64,000 bases of DNA from Marinoscillum sp. MHG1-6 (GTDB lineage Bacteria; Bacteroidota; Bacteroidia; Cytophagales; Cyclobacteriaceae): NCBI RefSeq assembly GCF_024714475.1, contig NZ_JAMZMI010000003.1, forward strand, positions 62,001 through 126,000. Reading direction: 5' to 3'. Shown one piece after another: positions 1 to 10,004 of the stretch; positions within the stretch are counted from its first letter, which is position 1, and every line of letters starts with the position of its first letter. A program made the translations under genes and the position numbers. The notes under the pieces are model-generated. The model was not told the DNA's origin and searched no databases. It was given only the letters and a program-made list of their open reading frames with translations.

Positions 1-369
1 AATTTTCTTCAGCTTTGGGTATTCCCGAAGGAGGAAAATATTACCCCTCGCTATGATCAAAAGACCTTTAAATCTGAAGATCGAAACAATCAGGTACAAA
101 CCGTAGTGGCTCCCGATAATGAGCAGGCACTTTGGATCAATCAGGATGCCTGGTTTTCTTTGGCTGATATTAACAAGGGTTTAACTCTCGATTATACACT
201 TCACAGTGCTGAAAATGGAGTTTACATCTTTGTTATTGATGGGTTAGTTGATGTAAATGGCCTCAGTATCTCAAGGCGTGATGGACTGGGGGTTTATGAG
301 ACTGAGAAGCTTGAAATAAAAGCAGGCTCAGATTCCAAATTATTGTTGGTAGAAGTACCAATGCAGTAA
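1..369 (+). CDS. Pirin-family protein, C-terminal part (5' end outside window)
   Basis: The frame is open from base 1, so the gene starts to the left of the window and only about 122 C-terminal residues are visible. The text before the first possible internal start reads FLQLWVFPKEENITPRYDQ, which matches the conserved pirin stretch (LQLWINLP followed by PxYQ). The rest is a beta-rich cupin half with a glycine-containing turn and a hydrophobic last strand (LLLVEVP), as in the C-terminal cupin of pirins. Family members are metal-binding bicupins; some are quercetinase-like and many have no known substrate. The metal-binding histidines lie in the missing N-terminal half, so activity cannot be judged. 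The TAA stop touches the stop codon of the convergent acyl-CoA dehydrogenase gene with no base between them. Confidence 0.8.
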   Translation, partial: NFLQLWVFPKEENITPRYDQKTFKSEDRNNQVQTVVAPDNEQALWINQDAWFSLADINKGLTLDYTLHSAENGVYIFVIDGLVDVNGLSISRRDGLGVYETEKLEIKAGSDSKLLLVEVPMQ

Positions 370-1593
370 TTACTTAAAAGCCTGAATCCCTGTGATCTCG
401 TTACCCAAAATCAATAAATGGATATCATGCGTGCCTTCATAGGTTATTACCGATTCAAGGTTCATCATATGGCGCATCATAGGATACTCTCCTGTGATGC
501 CCATTCCTCCATGGATCTGCCGGGCTTCTCGTGCAATTGATAGGGCCGCTTCGACATTGTTACGCTTTGCAAGAGATATCTGAGGTGTCGTGGCCTTACC
601 TTCATCCATCATTTTACCCAGTTTCCAGTTCAATAATTGTGCTTTGGTAATTTCTGTCAGCATTTCAGCCAGTTTCTTTTGGATAAGCTGAAATGACGCG
701 ATTGGTTTCCCAAATTGAACCCGTTCGATCGCATATTTACGTGCCGCTTCATAACAATCCATCGCCGCACCTACTGCTCCCCAAGAGATACCATATCGTG
801 CCCGATCAAGACAACTCATTGGTGCACCAAGACCATCTTTTCCTGGCAAAAGATTCTCTTTTGGAACCTTTACATCACTAAAAACCAATTCACCTGTACA
901 CGATGCTCTCAACGACCACTTGCCGTGTGTTTCAGGGGTAGAAAAACCCTCCATCCCGCGCTCTACAATGAGTCCCTGCACTCTGCCCTTTTCATTCTTT
1001 GCCCAAACCACGGCTATATCTGCCTTGGGAGCATTGGAAATCCACATTTTGGCTCCATTCAACAGATAATGATCTCCTTCATCCGTAAACCGTGTCTCCA
1101 TACCTCCCGGATTGGATCCATGGTTCGGCTCCGTGAGTCCAAAACAACCTAATAGTTCCCCTGAAACTAATCTGGGAAGGTATTTTTTTCGTTGCTCTTC
1201 CGACCCGTAGGCATAAATCGGGTACATGACCAGCGAGCCCTGCACAGAAGCAGTGGACCTCATGCCTGAATCGCCGCGCTCTATCTCTTGCATGATCAAA
1301 CCATAGCTGATATAATCCAGTCCTCCTCCTCCATATTCTTCCGGAATCGTAGGACCGAAGGCACCGATCTCACCAAACTTTTTGACGATCTCCTCAGGAA
1401 AGTGATTGTTTTCGGCCCACCCTTCAATAAATGGGGTGATCTCCTTTTTCACAAAATCACGGATCGACGCCCGTATGAGTAGATGCTCCTCTGACAGTAA
1501 ATCATCGACTTGATAAAAATCAGGTGACTCAAAATCATCTGAAAATGACCTTTTTACGTCGGAACCATGTTGGGGTGTTGATTGATTAGACAT
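370..1593 (-). CDS. gcdH: Glutaryl-CoA dehydrogenase (acyl-CoA dehydrogenase family)
   Basis: This is a 407-residue FAD enzyme that oxidises and decarboxylates glutaryl-CoA to crotonyl-CoA, the last specific step of lysine and tryptophan breakdown. The order is that of acyl-CoA dehydrogenases: N-terminal helical domain, middle beta domain (GCFGLTEPNHGSNPGGM and KMWISNAPKADIAVVWA), and C-terminal helical domain (ARYGISWGAVGAAMDCYE, RQIHGGMGITGEYPMMRH). The TYEGTHDIH motif carries the expected catalytic glutamate, about residue 386. RSTASVQGSLVMYPIYAYG is typical of the glutaryl-CoA subgroup. The gene is divergent from tryptophan 2,3-dioxygenase with a 62-bp gap. This suits tryptophan catabolism, but the intermediate enzymes are not in the window. 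A related short-chain acyl-CoA substrate is less likely. Confidence 0.9.
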   Translation of the reverse strand: MSNQSTPQHGSDVKRSFSDDFESPDFYQVDDLLSEEHLLIRASIRDFVKKEITPFIEGWAENNHFPEEIVKKFGEIGAFGPTIPEEYGGGGLDYISYGLIMQEIERGDSGMRSTASVQGSLVMYPIYAYGSEEQRKKYLPRLVSGELLGCFGLTEPNHGSNPGGMETRFTDEGDHYLLNGAKMWISNAPKADIAVVWAKNEKGRVQGLIVERGMEGFSTPETHGKWSLRASCTGELVFSDVKVPKENLLPGKDGLGAPMSCLDRARYGISWGAVGAAMDCYEAARKYAIERVQFGKPIASFQLIQKKLAEMLTEITKAQLLNWKLGKMMDEGKATTPQISLAKRNNVEAALSIAREARQIHGGMGITGEYPMMRHMMNLESVITYEGTHDIHLLILGNEITGIQAFK

Positions 1594-1655
1594 TGGCCGC
1601 TTTTGTATTATCAGTATATTGATCCAATTTTACATTCGTAAGCTAACGAACAAGA

Positions 1656-2594
1656 ATGGGAAACCGAACTTTCAGTCCTGAGATATTGGACAAGCTGGAA
1701 CAGCTTGAAGCCAAATACAAATCCAGTGGTCAAAACCTGGGATCTTATCTCGACGGACTGCTGCATGCTGACTACCTCACTTACTGGGATTATATCCATT
1801 TGGATACTCTTTTGAGCCTGCAAACGCCCAAAACCAGTTTCCCCGATGAGCGCATTTTCATCCTGTATCATCAGATTTCCGAATTGTATTTCCGCTTAAT
1901 ATTAACGGAACAGGAGCGACTTACGCAAGGAACTTTTACACGAGAGGAATTCAAGCGTAGTTTAAATCGAATGAACCGCTATTTCGATCATTTGATTGAT
2001 TCCTTCGATGTGATGATAGATGGGATGGATACCGATCAATTTCTGCAGTTCAGAATGTCCCTATTGCCAGCTTCCGGATTCCAATCAGCACAATACCGAA
2101 TGATTGAGATTAATTCAACCGACTTCCATCTACTGGTTGCTCCGGATCAACGGGACCAATTCAACGAGTATAGCAGCATTGAAGATATTTATGAGTCACT
2201 TTACTGGAAGAGAGGCGCCACAGAACTTGCCACCGGAAAGAAAACCCTTACGCTGATTCAGTTTGAAGAGAAGTATTCCAAGCAATTTATCCAGATGGCT
2301 CATGACCTTAAGGACACCAACCTTCGACAGCTATACCTGAAAAATTTTCAGGGTGATAAGGAAGTTGAGCATGAATTAAGGAACCTGGATTATAAAGCCA
2401 ATGTCACCTGGCCTTTGATGCATTACAGAAGTGCAGCAAGATACCTGAACCGAGATCCTAAGGAAATCAAGGCCACCGGTGGTACTAACTGGCAGAAATA
2501 TCTACCGCCCAAAAAGCAGCAGGTAGTTTTCTACCCCGGGTTGTACAAAGAGCAGGAAATGGAGGATTGGGGAAAGAAGGAAAATCTTCATTAA
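1656..2594 (+). CDS. kynA: Tryptophan 2,3-dioxygenase
   Basis: This is a cytoplasmic heme enzyme that opens the indole ring of L-tryptophan to give N-formylkynurenine. The 312-residue protein has the family hallmarks: YHQISELYFRL around His72 (the equivalent of the active-site histidine in FIVQHQxxELW), then FLQFRMSLLPASGFQSAQYR, which holds the substrate-binding arginine and the SGFQSxQ signature. Near residue 268, TWPLMHYRSAARYL probably gives the proximal heme histidine, and ATGGTNWQKYLPP follows. The sequence belongs to the diverged Bacteroidota type rather than the short proteobacterial type. The ATG start lies 62 bp from the divergent gcdH start. The MORN-repeat gene follows after 12 bp and may be co-transcribed. 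Confidence 0.9.
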   Translation: MGNRTFSPEILDKLEQLEAKYKSSGQNLGSYLDGLLHADYLTYWDYIHLDTLLSLQTPKTSFPDERIFILYHQISELYFRLILTEQERLTQGTFTREEFKRSLNRMNRYFDHLIDSFDVMIDGMDTDQFLQFRMSLLPASGFQSAQYRMIEINSTDFHLLVAPDQRDQFNEYSSIEDIYESLYWKRGATELATGKKTLTLIQFEEKYSKQFIQMAHDLKDTNLRQLYLKNFQGDKEVEHELRNLDYKANVTWPLMHYRSAARYLNRDPKEIKATGGTNWQKYLPPKKQQVVFYPGLYKEQEMEDWGKKENLH

Positions 2595-2606
2595 ACCCAC
2601 CAGTCC

Positions 2607-4439
2607 ATGCGGCCCACCTTCCTAAAATATCTGCTAATCTTCTCCGTGGTCTGTCCTGCTTTCGGACAGGTGTTCGTCAAAAAAACCTTCTTTGACGCGG
2701 ACACCACTCACTTAAAGGAGATGATCTCACTGAGTGAGGCAGACTCCAGCCTTCAGGGCCTTTATCAATCATTTTACTTAAACGGCTCCCTCGAATCAAG
2801 GGGTTATTATCATAACAACGAGTCGGATAGCACATGGGCTTTCTTTTATGAAAACGGTCAGAAAAAAGCTGAAGGCAAGTTTCGCGATGGCAGCCAGGTA
2901 GGAAAATGGATCTACTACTTTGAAAATGGCAATATGAAAGTTAAAGGGGCTTTCAAGGATGATGCTAAGCATGGCTCTTGGACCTTTTTCTTCGAAAATG
3001 GCAATGAAAAAAGTGCCGGTATCTATTACGAGGGTAAAAAAGAGGGCATCTGGAATTATCAGTACGAAGATGGAACACTCAAAGCACAGGCCTTTTTTAA
3101 TCTGGGGAGGGGCATTTACAAAGAGTTTTACCCTGATGGTAGTCTCAAGATGGAGGGTAAAAACGTAGATGAAAAAAGTGAAGGCAACTGGACTTATTAC
3201 TATCAATCTGGTGAACTGGAGGCCCACGGAGATTTTCATGATGGATTGAGAAATGGCTACTGGAAATATTACCACAAGAATGGACAGGTAGCTGCGGAGG
3301 GATTATTTGTGGATGGGCAAAAAAGTGGTCCCTGGAAATATTATTATTCTGACGGCTCTGTAAGCTCCGAAGGTCCTATGAGGCAAGATCAAAAAGATGG
3401 GTACTGGAAGCTCTACTACCCTTCAGGTATCGTCCAGGGTGAAGGCGAGTTTGAAGTGGGGACAGGAAACTATCAGGAATACTATGAGAGTGGCAAGCAA
3501 AAAGCAAGCGGAGAACTTCTTGATGGCCAAAAGCATGGAGACTGGGTCTTTTACAACGAAGAAGGGCTGGAAGATGGCGTTGCTCATTATGACAAAGGCC
3601 ATGGCACCTATATGAGCTACTACCCGGACGGTAGTTTAAAGATGGAAGGTGAACTGCATGGAGACAGACGTGTTGGAAAATGGATTCTTTATAATCCGGA
3701 TGGCTCCGTAGCCGGTGTTTACCGGCCTGTGTACGAAGACGAAAAGCCCATTTTTCGAACTTCAGAATCCATCGCAAAACAAGAGAAAGAGTTTATCGAC
3801 AAACCCGAATACAAATACAAGAGCAACAGCATACGCTATTTCGTACCCCGGCAAGGAGAGTTTAAGGGATACATTTTTGCTACAAACCCTTTTTGGACAT
3901 TATTTGGGGAATTGCCTATTGCAGCAGAATACTATATTCAGGAGCGACTCGGTTATGAATTAGAATTAACCATCATTAATGACCCCTTCTTCGAAAAGGC
4001 CGAGATCAATAAAGTGAGTACAAATGGAGTGCGTACTGAGTTTAGACAAAAGTTTTATCACCTCGATAAAAAGCTCGGGATGTTCTATTTCGGCCACCAG
4101 ATCATGCTGACATACAAGTCTCACCAAATCAATAAATTAGATTCAATTTTTAATCCGCTCTCTCCAAGAGAAATAGGGTTAAAAGCAAACGAGTCGCAAT
4201 TCGCGTATGGACTTTTTATTGGGAACCGATGGATGCAACGTCCGGGGAATGCGGGGGTAACTTTAGACTTCCATCTTGGAATATCGGTAGGCACCCGACT
4301 GTTCTCAAAGAAATACGCCTCGACCACCATCAATGAAGGGCTATTTAATCAGGTTCCCCAAAGAACCGGCATTACTCCTATTATCTTTGGGGTGAATATT
4401 GGATTTTCAGGTCCAAAAAGACCAAGTCCTAGTTTCTAA
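2607..4439 (+). CDS. Secreted MORN/YwqK-repeat protein with C-terminal outer-membrane beta-barrel-like domain
   Basis: The 610-residue protein begins with a signal peptide (MRPTFLKYLLIFSVVCPAFG, cleavage near residue 20). About 13 repeats of the MORN/YwqK type follow, roughly residues 50-380, each close to 'G.W.YY..NG....G.F.DG.K'; they include GKWIYYFENG, GSWTFFFENG and GDWVFYNEEG. From about residue 405 the sequence changes to an aromatic, alternating pattern (ATNPFWTLFGELPIAAEYY, then several short strands ending in IIFGVNIGFSG). This resembles DUF3575-like small outer-membrane barrels. Such MORN repeats are thought to be protein- or surface-binding, and no enzyme motif is seen. The barrel would place the repeats at the outer membrane, which is inference. 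The gene may be translated with kynA (12-bp gap) and lies 4 bp upstream of the CoA-binding protein gene. Confidence 0.75.
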   Translation: MRPTFLKYLLIFSVVCPAFGQVFVKKTFFDADTTHLKEMISLSEADSSLQGLYQSFYLNGSLESRGYYHNNESDSTWAFFYENGQKKAEGKFRDGSQVGKWIYYFENGNMKVKGAFKDDAKHGSWTFFFENGNEKSAGIYYEGKKEGIWNYQYEDGTLKAQAFFNLGRGIYKEFYPDGSLKMEGKNVDEKSEGNWTYYYQSGELEAHGDFHDGLRNGYWKYYHKNGQVAAEGLFVDGQKSGPWKYYYSDGSVSSEGPMRQDQKDGYWKLYYPSGIVQGEGEFEVGTGNYQEYYESGKQKASGELLDGQKHGDWVFYNEEGLEDGVAHYDKGHGTYMSYYPDGSLKMEGELHGDRRVGKWILYNPDGSVAGVYRPVYEDEKPIFRTSESIAKQEKEFIDKPEYKYKSNSIRYFVPRQGEFKGYIFATNPFWTLFGELPIAAEYYIQERLGYELELTIINDPFFEKAEINKVSTNGVRTEFRQKFYHLDKKLGMFYFGHQIMLTYKSHQINKLDSIFNPLSPREIGLKANESQFAYGLFIGNRWMQRPGNAGVTLDFHLGISVGTRLFSKKYASTTINEGLFNQVPQRTGITPIIFGVNIGFSGPKRPSPSF

Positions 4440-4443
4440 CTCT

Positions 4444-4812
4444 ATGAGTAAAAAAACAGCAATCATAGGAGCTACCCCACACACCTCGCGCTTTGCTTAC
4501 CTCGCCGCAGAGCGTCTTACAAGTTACCATCATGAGATTGTTCCTTTAGGCATCAGGAAGGGCAACATTTTTGGGAAAGAGATCATGCAACTAAGTGATC
4601 AACCCGAAATACCCAACATTGACACGATGACTCTGTACATCAATCCCGATCATCAAAAAGAATGGGAAGATTACCTGCTTAGTCTTAGCCCTAAGCGAAT
4701 CATTTTTAATCCGGGAACTGAAAACCCCGATCTTGCAAGACGGGCAGCTAATCAGGGTATCGAAACTGTGAACGGATGTACCCTGGTGATGCTCTCATCA
4801 AGTACATATTAA
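4444..4812 (+). CDS. CoA-binding domain protein (YccU-like)
   Basis: This is a 122-residue cytoplasmic protein made of a single Rossmann-like CoA_binding fold. The N-terminus KKTAIIGATPHTSRFAYLAA gives the nucleotide-binding glycine loop. The middle (EIVPLGIRKG, then PEIPNIDTMTLYI) and the end (PKRIIFNPGTENPDLARRA, then GCTLVML) follow the layout of the stand-alone CoA-binding proteins related to the succinyl-CoA synthetase alpha subunit. I chose ATG 4444, 4 bp after the previous stop, over an upstream in-frame codon at 4399, because the added residues would lie inside the preceding gene and are not needed for the fold. The biochemical role of this family is not established. Confidence 0.8.
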   Translation: MSKKTAIIGATPHTSRFAYLAAERLTSYHHEIVPLGIRKGNIFGKEIMQLSDQPEIPNIDTMTLYINPDHQKEWEDYLLSLSPKRIIFNPGTENPDLARRAANQGIETVNGCTLVMLSSSTY

Positions 4813-4831
4813 ATTCCTTCCATCCACAATC

Positions 4832-4854
4832 AAAGCCCTATTTCACAGGGTTTT
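4832..4854 (+). terminator. Hairpin terminator after the CoA-binding gene
   Basis: An 8-bp stem (aaagccct with agggtttt, one G-T pair) encloses a 7-base loop, 20 bp after the stop codon, and its 3' arm ends in a T-run. It separates the kynA-MORN-CoA-binding group from gyrB. Confidence 0.6.
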
Positions 4855-4911
4855 ATTACCCCCCTTTCGCCAAGTCCATATATGGCCAAAATACCCGGGT
4901 CAGAGTGGTAG

Positions 4912-6903
<1,992 letters not shown>

Positions 6904-6939
6904 TGCATCTTAATATTCTTTCCCATTTATAACATTGAT

Positions 6940-6990
6940 AAACCATCAATCAAGAGTCTTACAGGCAATTGGTTGGTGGTTTTTATTTTT
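6940..6990 (+). terminator. Strong intrinsic terminator after gyrB
   Basis: A 14-bp stem (6940-6953 with 6969-6982) has only two G-T wobble pairs and a 15-base loop, and its 3' arm runs straight into TTTTTATTTTT. It lies 37 bp after the gyrB stop. Its position also shows that the long upstream extension of the next open frame is not coding. Confidence 0.85.
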
Positions 6991-7024
6991 ACACCAGGTT
7001 AAGATTCAAATAAAACATATTAAC

Positions 7025-8878
7025 ATGAAGTTTTTCATTTTGTCTATTATGGTATTCCTCATGACCACCTCCACCCCCTTCGCACAGGGTTACTGGCAAC
7101 AACATGTGGACTATAAAATGGACATTGATTTCGACGCCAAGAATCATCAATTTTCCGGCAAGCAGACCCTAGTTTATTCTAACAACTCACCAGACACACT
7201 CAAAAAGGTTTACTACCACCTTTACTACAATGCTTTTCAACCCAATAGCATGATGTACTGGAAAACCTTGAGCGTACCTGATCCGGATCCCAGATTTCCA
7301 TTGATGGGACAAATGGATAAGCTCAAAAAAGACGAAATAGGCTATCAGAAAGTTGCTACTCTGACTCAGGATGGAAAAGACCTTGAATGCCATGTTTCAT
7401 ATACCACGCTGGAAGTAAAATTGGCAGACCCGATTCCTCCGGGAGGCTCAACCACATTTGAAATGGAATTCAATGCACAGGTTCCACTCCAAATCAGAAG
7501 AACGGGAAGAGACAGCTTCGATGGCGTGGATTACTCTATGACCCAATGGTTCCCGAAAATGGCCGAGTATGATGAGAGTGGCTGGCATGCCGACCCTTAT
7601 GTCGCTCGGGAGTTTCATGCACCCTGGGGAAATTATGAGGTCAATATCACCATCGATAAAGACTATGTATTGGCAGGAACCGGAATTGTCCAAAACCCTA
7701 ATGAAGTAGGTTATGGCTATGAGGATGAAGGGGTGAACGTGTCCTACCCATCAGATAAATTAACATGGAAGTTTAAAGCAGAAAATGTTCATGATTTTGC
7801 CTGGGCAGCGGACACCGAATATGTGCAAAACACCATACAAACCCCAAATGGAGGACCGCTCATTCGGATATTTAGTATCGATGAGGAAGAAACCATCCTT
7901 TGGCGGACGGAATTGGCTCCACAAGCCGCAAAAATTTTCGAATCAATAGAAAAAAACTTCGGCAAGTATGGTTGGTCTCAATACTCTATCATTCAAGGTG
8001 GAGATGGTGGTATGGAGTACCCCATGGCAACATTAATTATTAATAGAAAACGAACCGGAGTCCGTTCCCTTAGCTCGCTTACCGGCACCCTCGTTCATGA
8101 GGCACTCCACAGTTGGTATCAGGGTATGCTTGCCACCAACGAAAGCTACTTTGCCTGGATGGATGAGGGCTTTACGACCTATGCGGAAGACATCATTCTA
8201 AATGAGATCAGGGACTGGGGTCAGGATTGGCCGGCGGTAGGAGGTAGTAATGAACACTATATCAATTGGGCTAAAACAGGCCTGGAGGAACCTGCTTGCA
8301 CCCATGCTGACCATTTTATCACCAATAGTGGCTATGGTCGATCTGCTTATGTAAAAGGTGGTGTAGCACTCAATCAACTGAGTTACATCATTGGTGACCA
8401 AACCATGAGAGCAGGACTTATCGAGTACAGAAATGAGTGGGGATTCAAGCACCCAACACCAAATGATTTCATCAGACTCATGGAAAAGAAAAGTGATCTG
8501 GAACTGCACTGGTTTTTCGATGAGTGGATTCACACCACCAATACCATTGATTATGGGATCAAGTCGGTAGAGAAAAATCGAAAAACTACTGAAGTAACTC
8601 TATCCAAGATTGGACGCATTCCAATGCCCCTTGATATTGTTGTCACAAAGAAAGATGGATCACAGTTTCTGTACTATATCCCGATTGGCGTAATGCGCGG
8701 AGAGAAGCCGAACGAAACAGACCTTGAGCGCACCATACTTCCTGATTGGTATTGGACGCATCCGGAATATTCGTTTACTATTGATCTACCAAAATCTGAT
8801 ATCAAAAAAATAGAAATAGACGAGACGCAGCGCATGGCTGATCTGGACAGAACCAATAATGTTTTTAGTGCCGAATAA
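7025..8878 (+). CDS. Secreted M1-family metallopeptidase
   Basis: This is a zinc aminopeptidase of the gluzincin M1 family, exported by a signal peptide (MKFFILSIMVFLMTTSTPFA, cleavage near residue 21). The 617-residue protein has the N-terminal beta-sandwich typical of M1. GGDGGMEYPMATL replaces the usual GxMEN substrate-binding loop. The zinc motif is HEALH at residues 358-362 with the third ligand Glu381 in MDEGF, giving HExxH-x18-E exactly. A downstream Tyr in SGYGRSAYVKGG is in the place of the transition-state tyrosine. The GMEY variant and secretion point to the periplasmic or surface group that recycles peptides. ATG 7025 was chosen because the 30 codons before it overlap the gyrB terminator and would hide the signal peptide. 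Confidence 0.9.
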   Translation: MKFFILSIMVFLMTTSTPFAQGYWQQHVDYKMDIDFDAKNHQFSGKQTLVYSNNSPDTLKKVYYHLYYNAFQPNSMMYWKTLSVPDPDPRFPLMGQMDKLKKDEIGYQKVATLTQDGKDLECHVSYTTLEVKLADPIPPGGSTTFEMEFNAQVPLQIRRTGRDSFDGVDYSMTQWFPKMAEYDESGWHADPYVAREFHAPWGNYEVNITIDKDYVLAGTGIVQNPNEVGYGYEDEGVNVSYPSDKLTWKFKAENVHDFAWAADTEYVQNTIQTPNGGPLIRIFSIDEEETILWRTELAPQAAKIFESIEKNFGKYGWSQYSIIQGGDGGMEYPMATLIINRKRTGVRSLSSLTGTLVHEALHSWYQGMLATNESYFAWMDEGFTTYAEDIILNEIRDWGQDWPAVGGSNEHYINWAKTGLEEPACTHADHFITNSGYGRSAYVKGGVALNQLSYIIGDQTMRAGLIEYRNEWGFKHPTPNDFIRLMEKKSDLELHWFFDEWIHTTNTIDYGIKSVEKNRKTTEVTLSKIGRIPMPLDIVVTKKDGSQFLYYIPIGVMRGEKPNETDLERTILPDWYWTHPEYSFTIDLPKSDIKKIEIDETQRMADLDRTNNVFSAE

Positions 8879-8879
8879 T

Positions 8880-9932
8880 TCATGGTTGAACCCTGGCTTT
8901 TAGAGAAATGACCCTGACCGGATGGTTAGGGTCATTTGTGTATAGTGCTACTCGTTTATATTCATTATCACGTCGACCTTCCGTCAGGAAATAAACCTGG
9001 AAATCGAGCCGCTCATATGATTCCAGACGCTCCTTTGGAAGCAGCACACCAATGCAGCTACAATTAGGTTCTACACGCAATATCTCCAAATCACCCCTTC
9101 CGGTGTTGATCAGTTGAAAAGTGGTGACCACGCTGTCCCCTTCGGGTACCATTCCAAAATCATGTGAATCCCGATCAAGCGAAATTCTTCCGGAGGCTCC
9201 CTCCCGCTGAGGAGACGGCACTATAACGCTGGATAGCTGGTAAGTTTTCACCGAATCTTTCTCATCAGTAATCAACTCCACTTCATCCATCCTGTACCCA
9301 GGTTGTAATCCACTGGTATTCATCTTAAAGACCAGTTCCTGAACTTCATTTGGACCCATCTGTTTATCACTCAAAAACCAGGATATCGGGTTGGGACCTG
9401 TGGACCTACTGAGGTCAAATATCACAGTGTCTTCCGACTGGTTTTGAATTAGAATGCTTTTCGAAATGGTATCCCCTTCATAAAGGGTTCCAAGGCTTAA
9501 CTTCTGACTTTTCGAATAAATCGCTCCCTGGCCAAATTCGAGATGCACGAGTTCGGCATCATCATAAATCACATGACCTGAAATCTCCAATGAAACGGAT
9601 TCTCTGGACTTAAACTGTACTTGAATTGATTCCGAAAAATAACCTAGCCTCCCTGAAGAGAAGTAACCTACCTCAATTGCCCCTGAATCTCCGGGCGCTA
9701 TTGCCTCTGAGGGCCATTCACCCACGATACACTCGCAACCAGATCTCAGGCCGATGACCGAAACTGGATCTGTACTTTTGTTTACAAATAGAAATGAATG
9801 ATCCAGCCTTCCCCCGACTGCCCCTATCTTTCCAAAATCAAATTTCTTCTCAATAAAACCAACCTCATTTTGGGCTAACAGAACGAAATGAAGGCCCATT
9901 ACCAAAATCACAATCCAGATATTTCTTAGCAC
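8880..9932 (-). CDS. Secreted DUF1573 (Ig-like) protein
   Basis: The 350-residue protein has a signal peptide (MLRNIWIVILVMGLHFVLLA, then QNEVGF). It contains at least two DUF1573 repeats, which are Ig-like beta-sandwiches related to the ASH/Hydin family. The first has FDFGKIG, FVNKST and SGCECIVGEWP. The last has HDFGMVPEGDSV, NTGRGDLEIL, NCSCIGVLLP and TNDPNHPV. The CxC pair in each is a hallmark. A middle segment (SLGTLYEGDTISKSILIQN) forms a weaker repeat. Function of these proteins is unknown; they are common in the envelope of Bacteroidota. The stop lies one base from the stop of the convergent M1 gene, and no terminator fits between them. Confidence 0.85.
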   Translation of the reverse strand: MLRNIWIVILVMGLHFVLLAQNEVGFIEKKFDFGKIGAVGGRLDHSFLFVNKSTDPVSVIGLRSGCECIVGEWPSEAIAPGDSGAIEVGYFSSGRLGYFSESIQVQFKSRESVSLEISGHVIYDDAELVHLEFGQGAIYSKSQKLSLGTLYEGDTISKSILIQNQSEDTVIFDLSRSTGPNPISWFLSDKQMGPNEVQELVFKMNTSGLQPGYRMDEVELITDEKDSVKTYQLSSVIVPSPQREGASGRISLDRDSHDFGMVPEGDSVVTTFQLINTGRGDLEILRVEPNCSCIGVLLPKERLESYERLDFQVYFLTEGRRDNEYKRVALYTNDPNHPVRVISLKARVQP

Positions 9933-9976
9933 GACTATTCTTTATTTTCTAACTCGCGACAAAGGTTCAAATTATT

Positions 9977-9984
9977 TAGGTTTG
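9977..9984 (+). promoter_or_regulatory. Putative -7 element for trpS
   Basis: TAGGTTTG matches TAnnTTTG exactly, 20 bp before the trpS ATG. The -33 position holds only a weak match, so this rests on the -7 element alone. Confidence 0.5.
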
Positions 9985-10004
9985 CACAAAAAATTTTACC
10001 CTGC

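Noticed and set aside
2796-3275. 159-residue minus-strand open frame with hydrophobic look in the MORN-repeat gene
   Set aside because: The periodic hydrophobic pattern comes from reading the repeats in reverse complement.
3376-3777. 133-residue open frame on the minus strand within the MORN-repeat gene
   Set aside because: It is a shadow of the repeat-rich coding sequence on the other strand; no start signal, motif or neighbour supports it.
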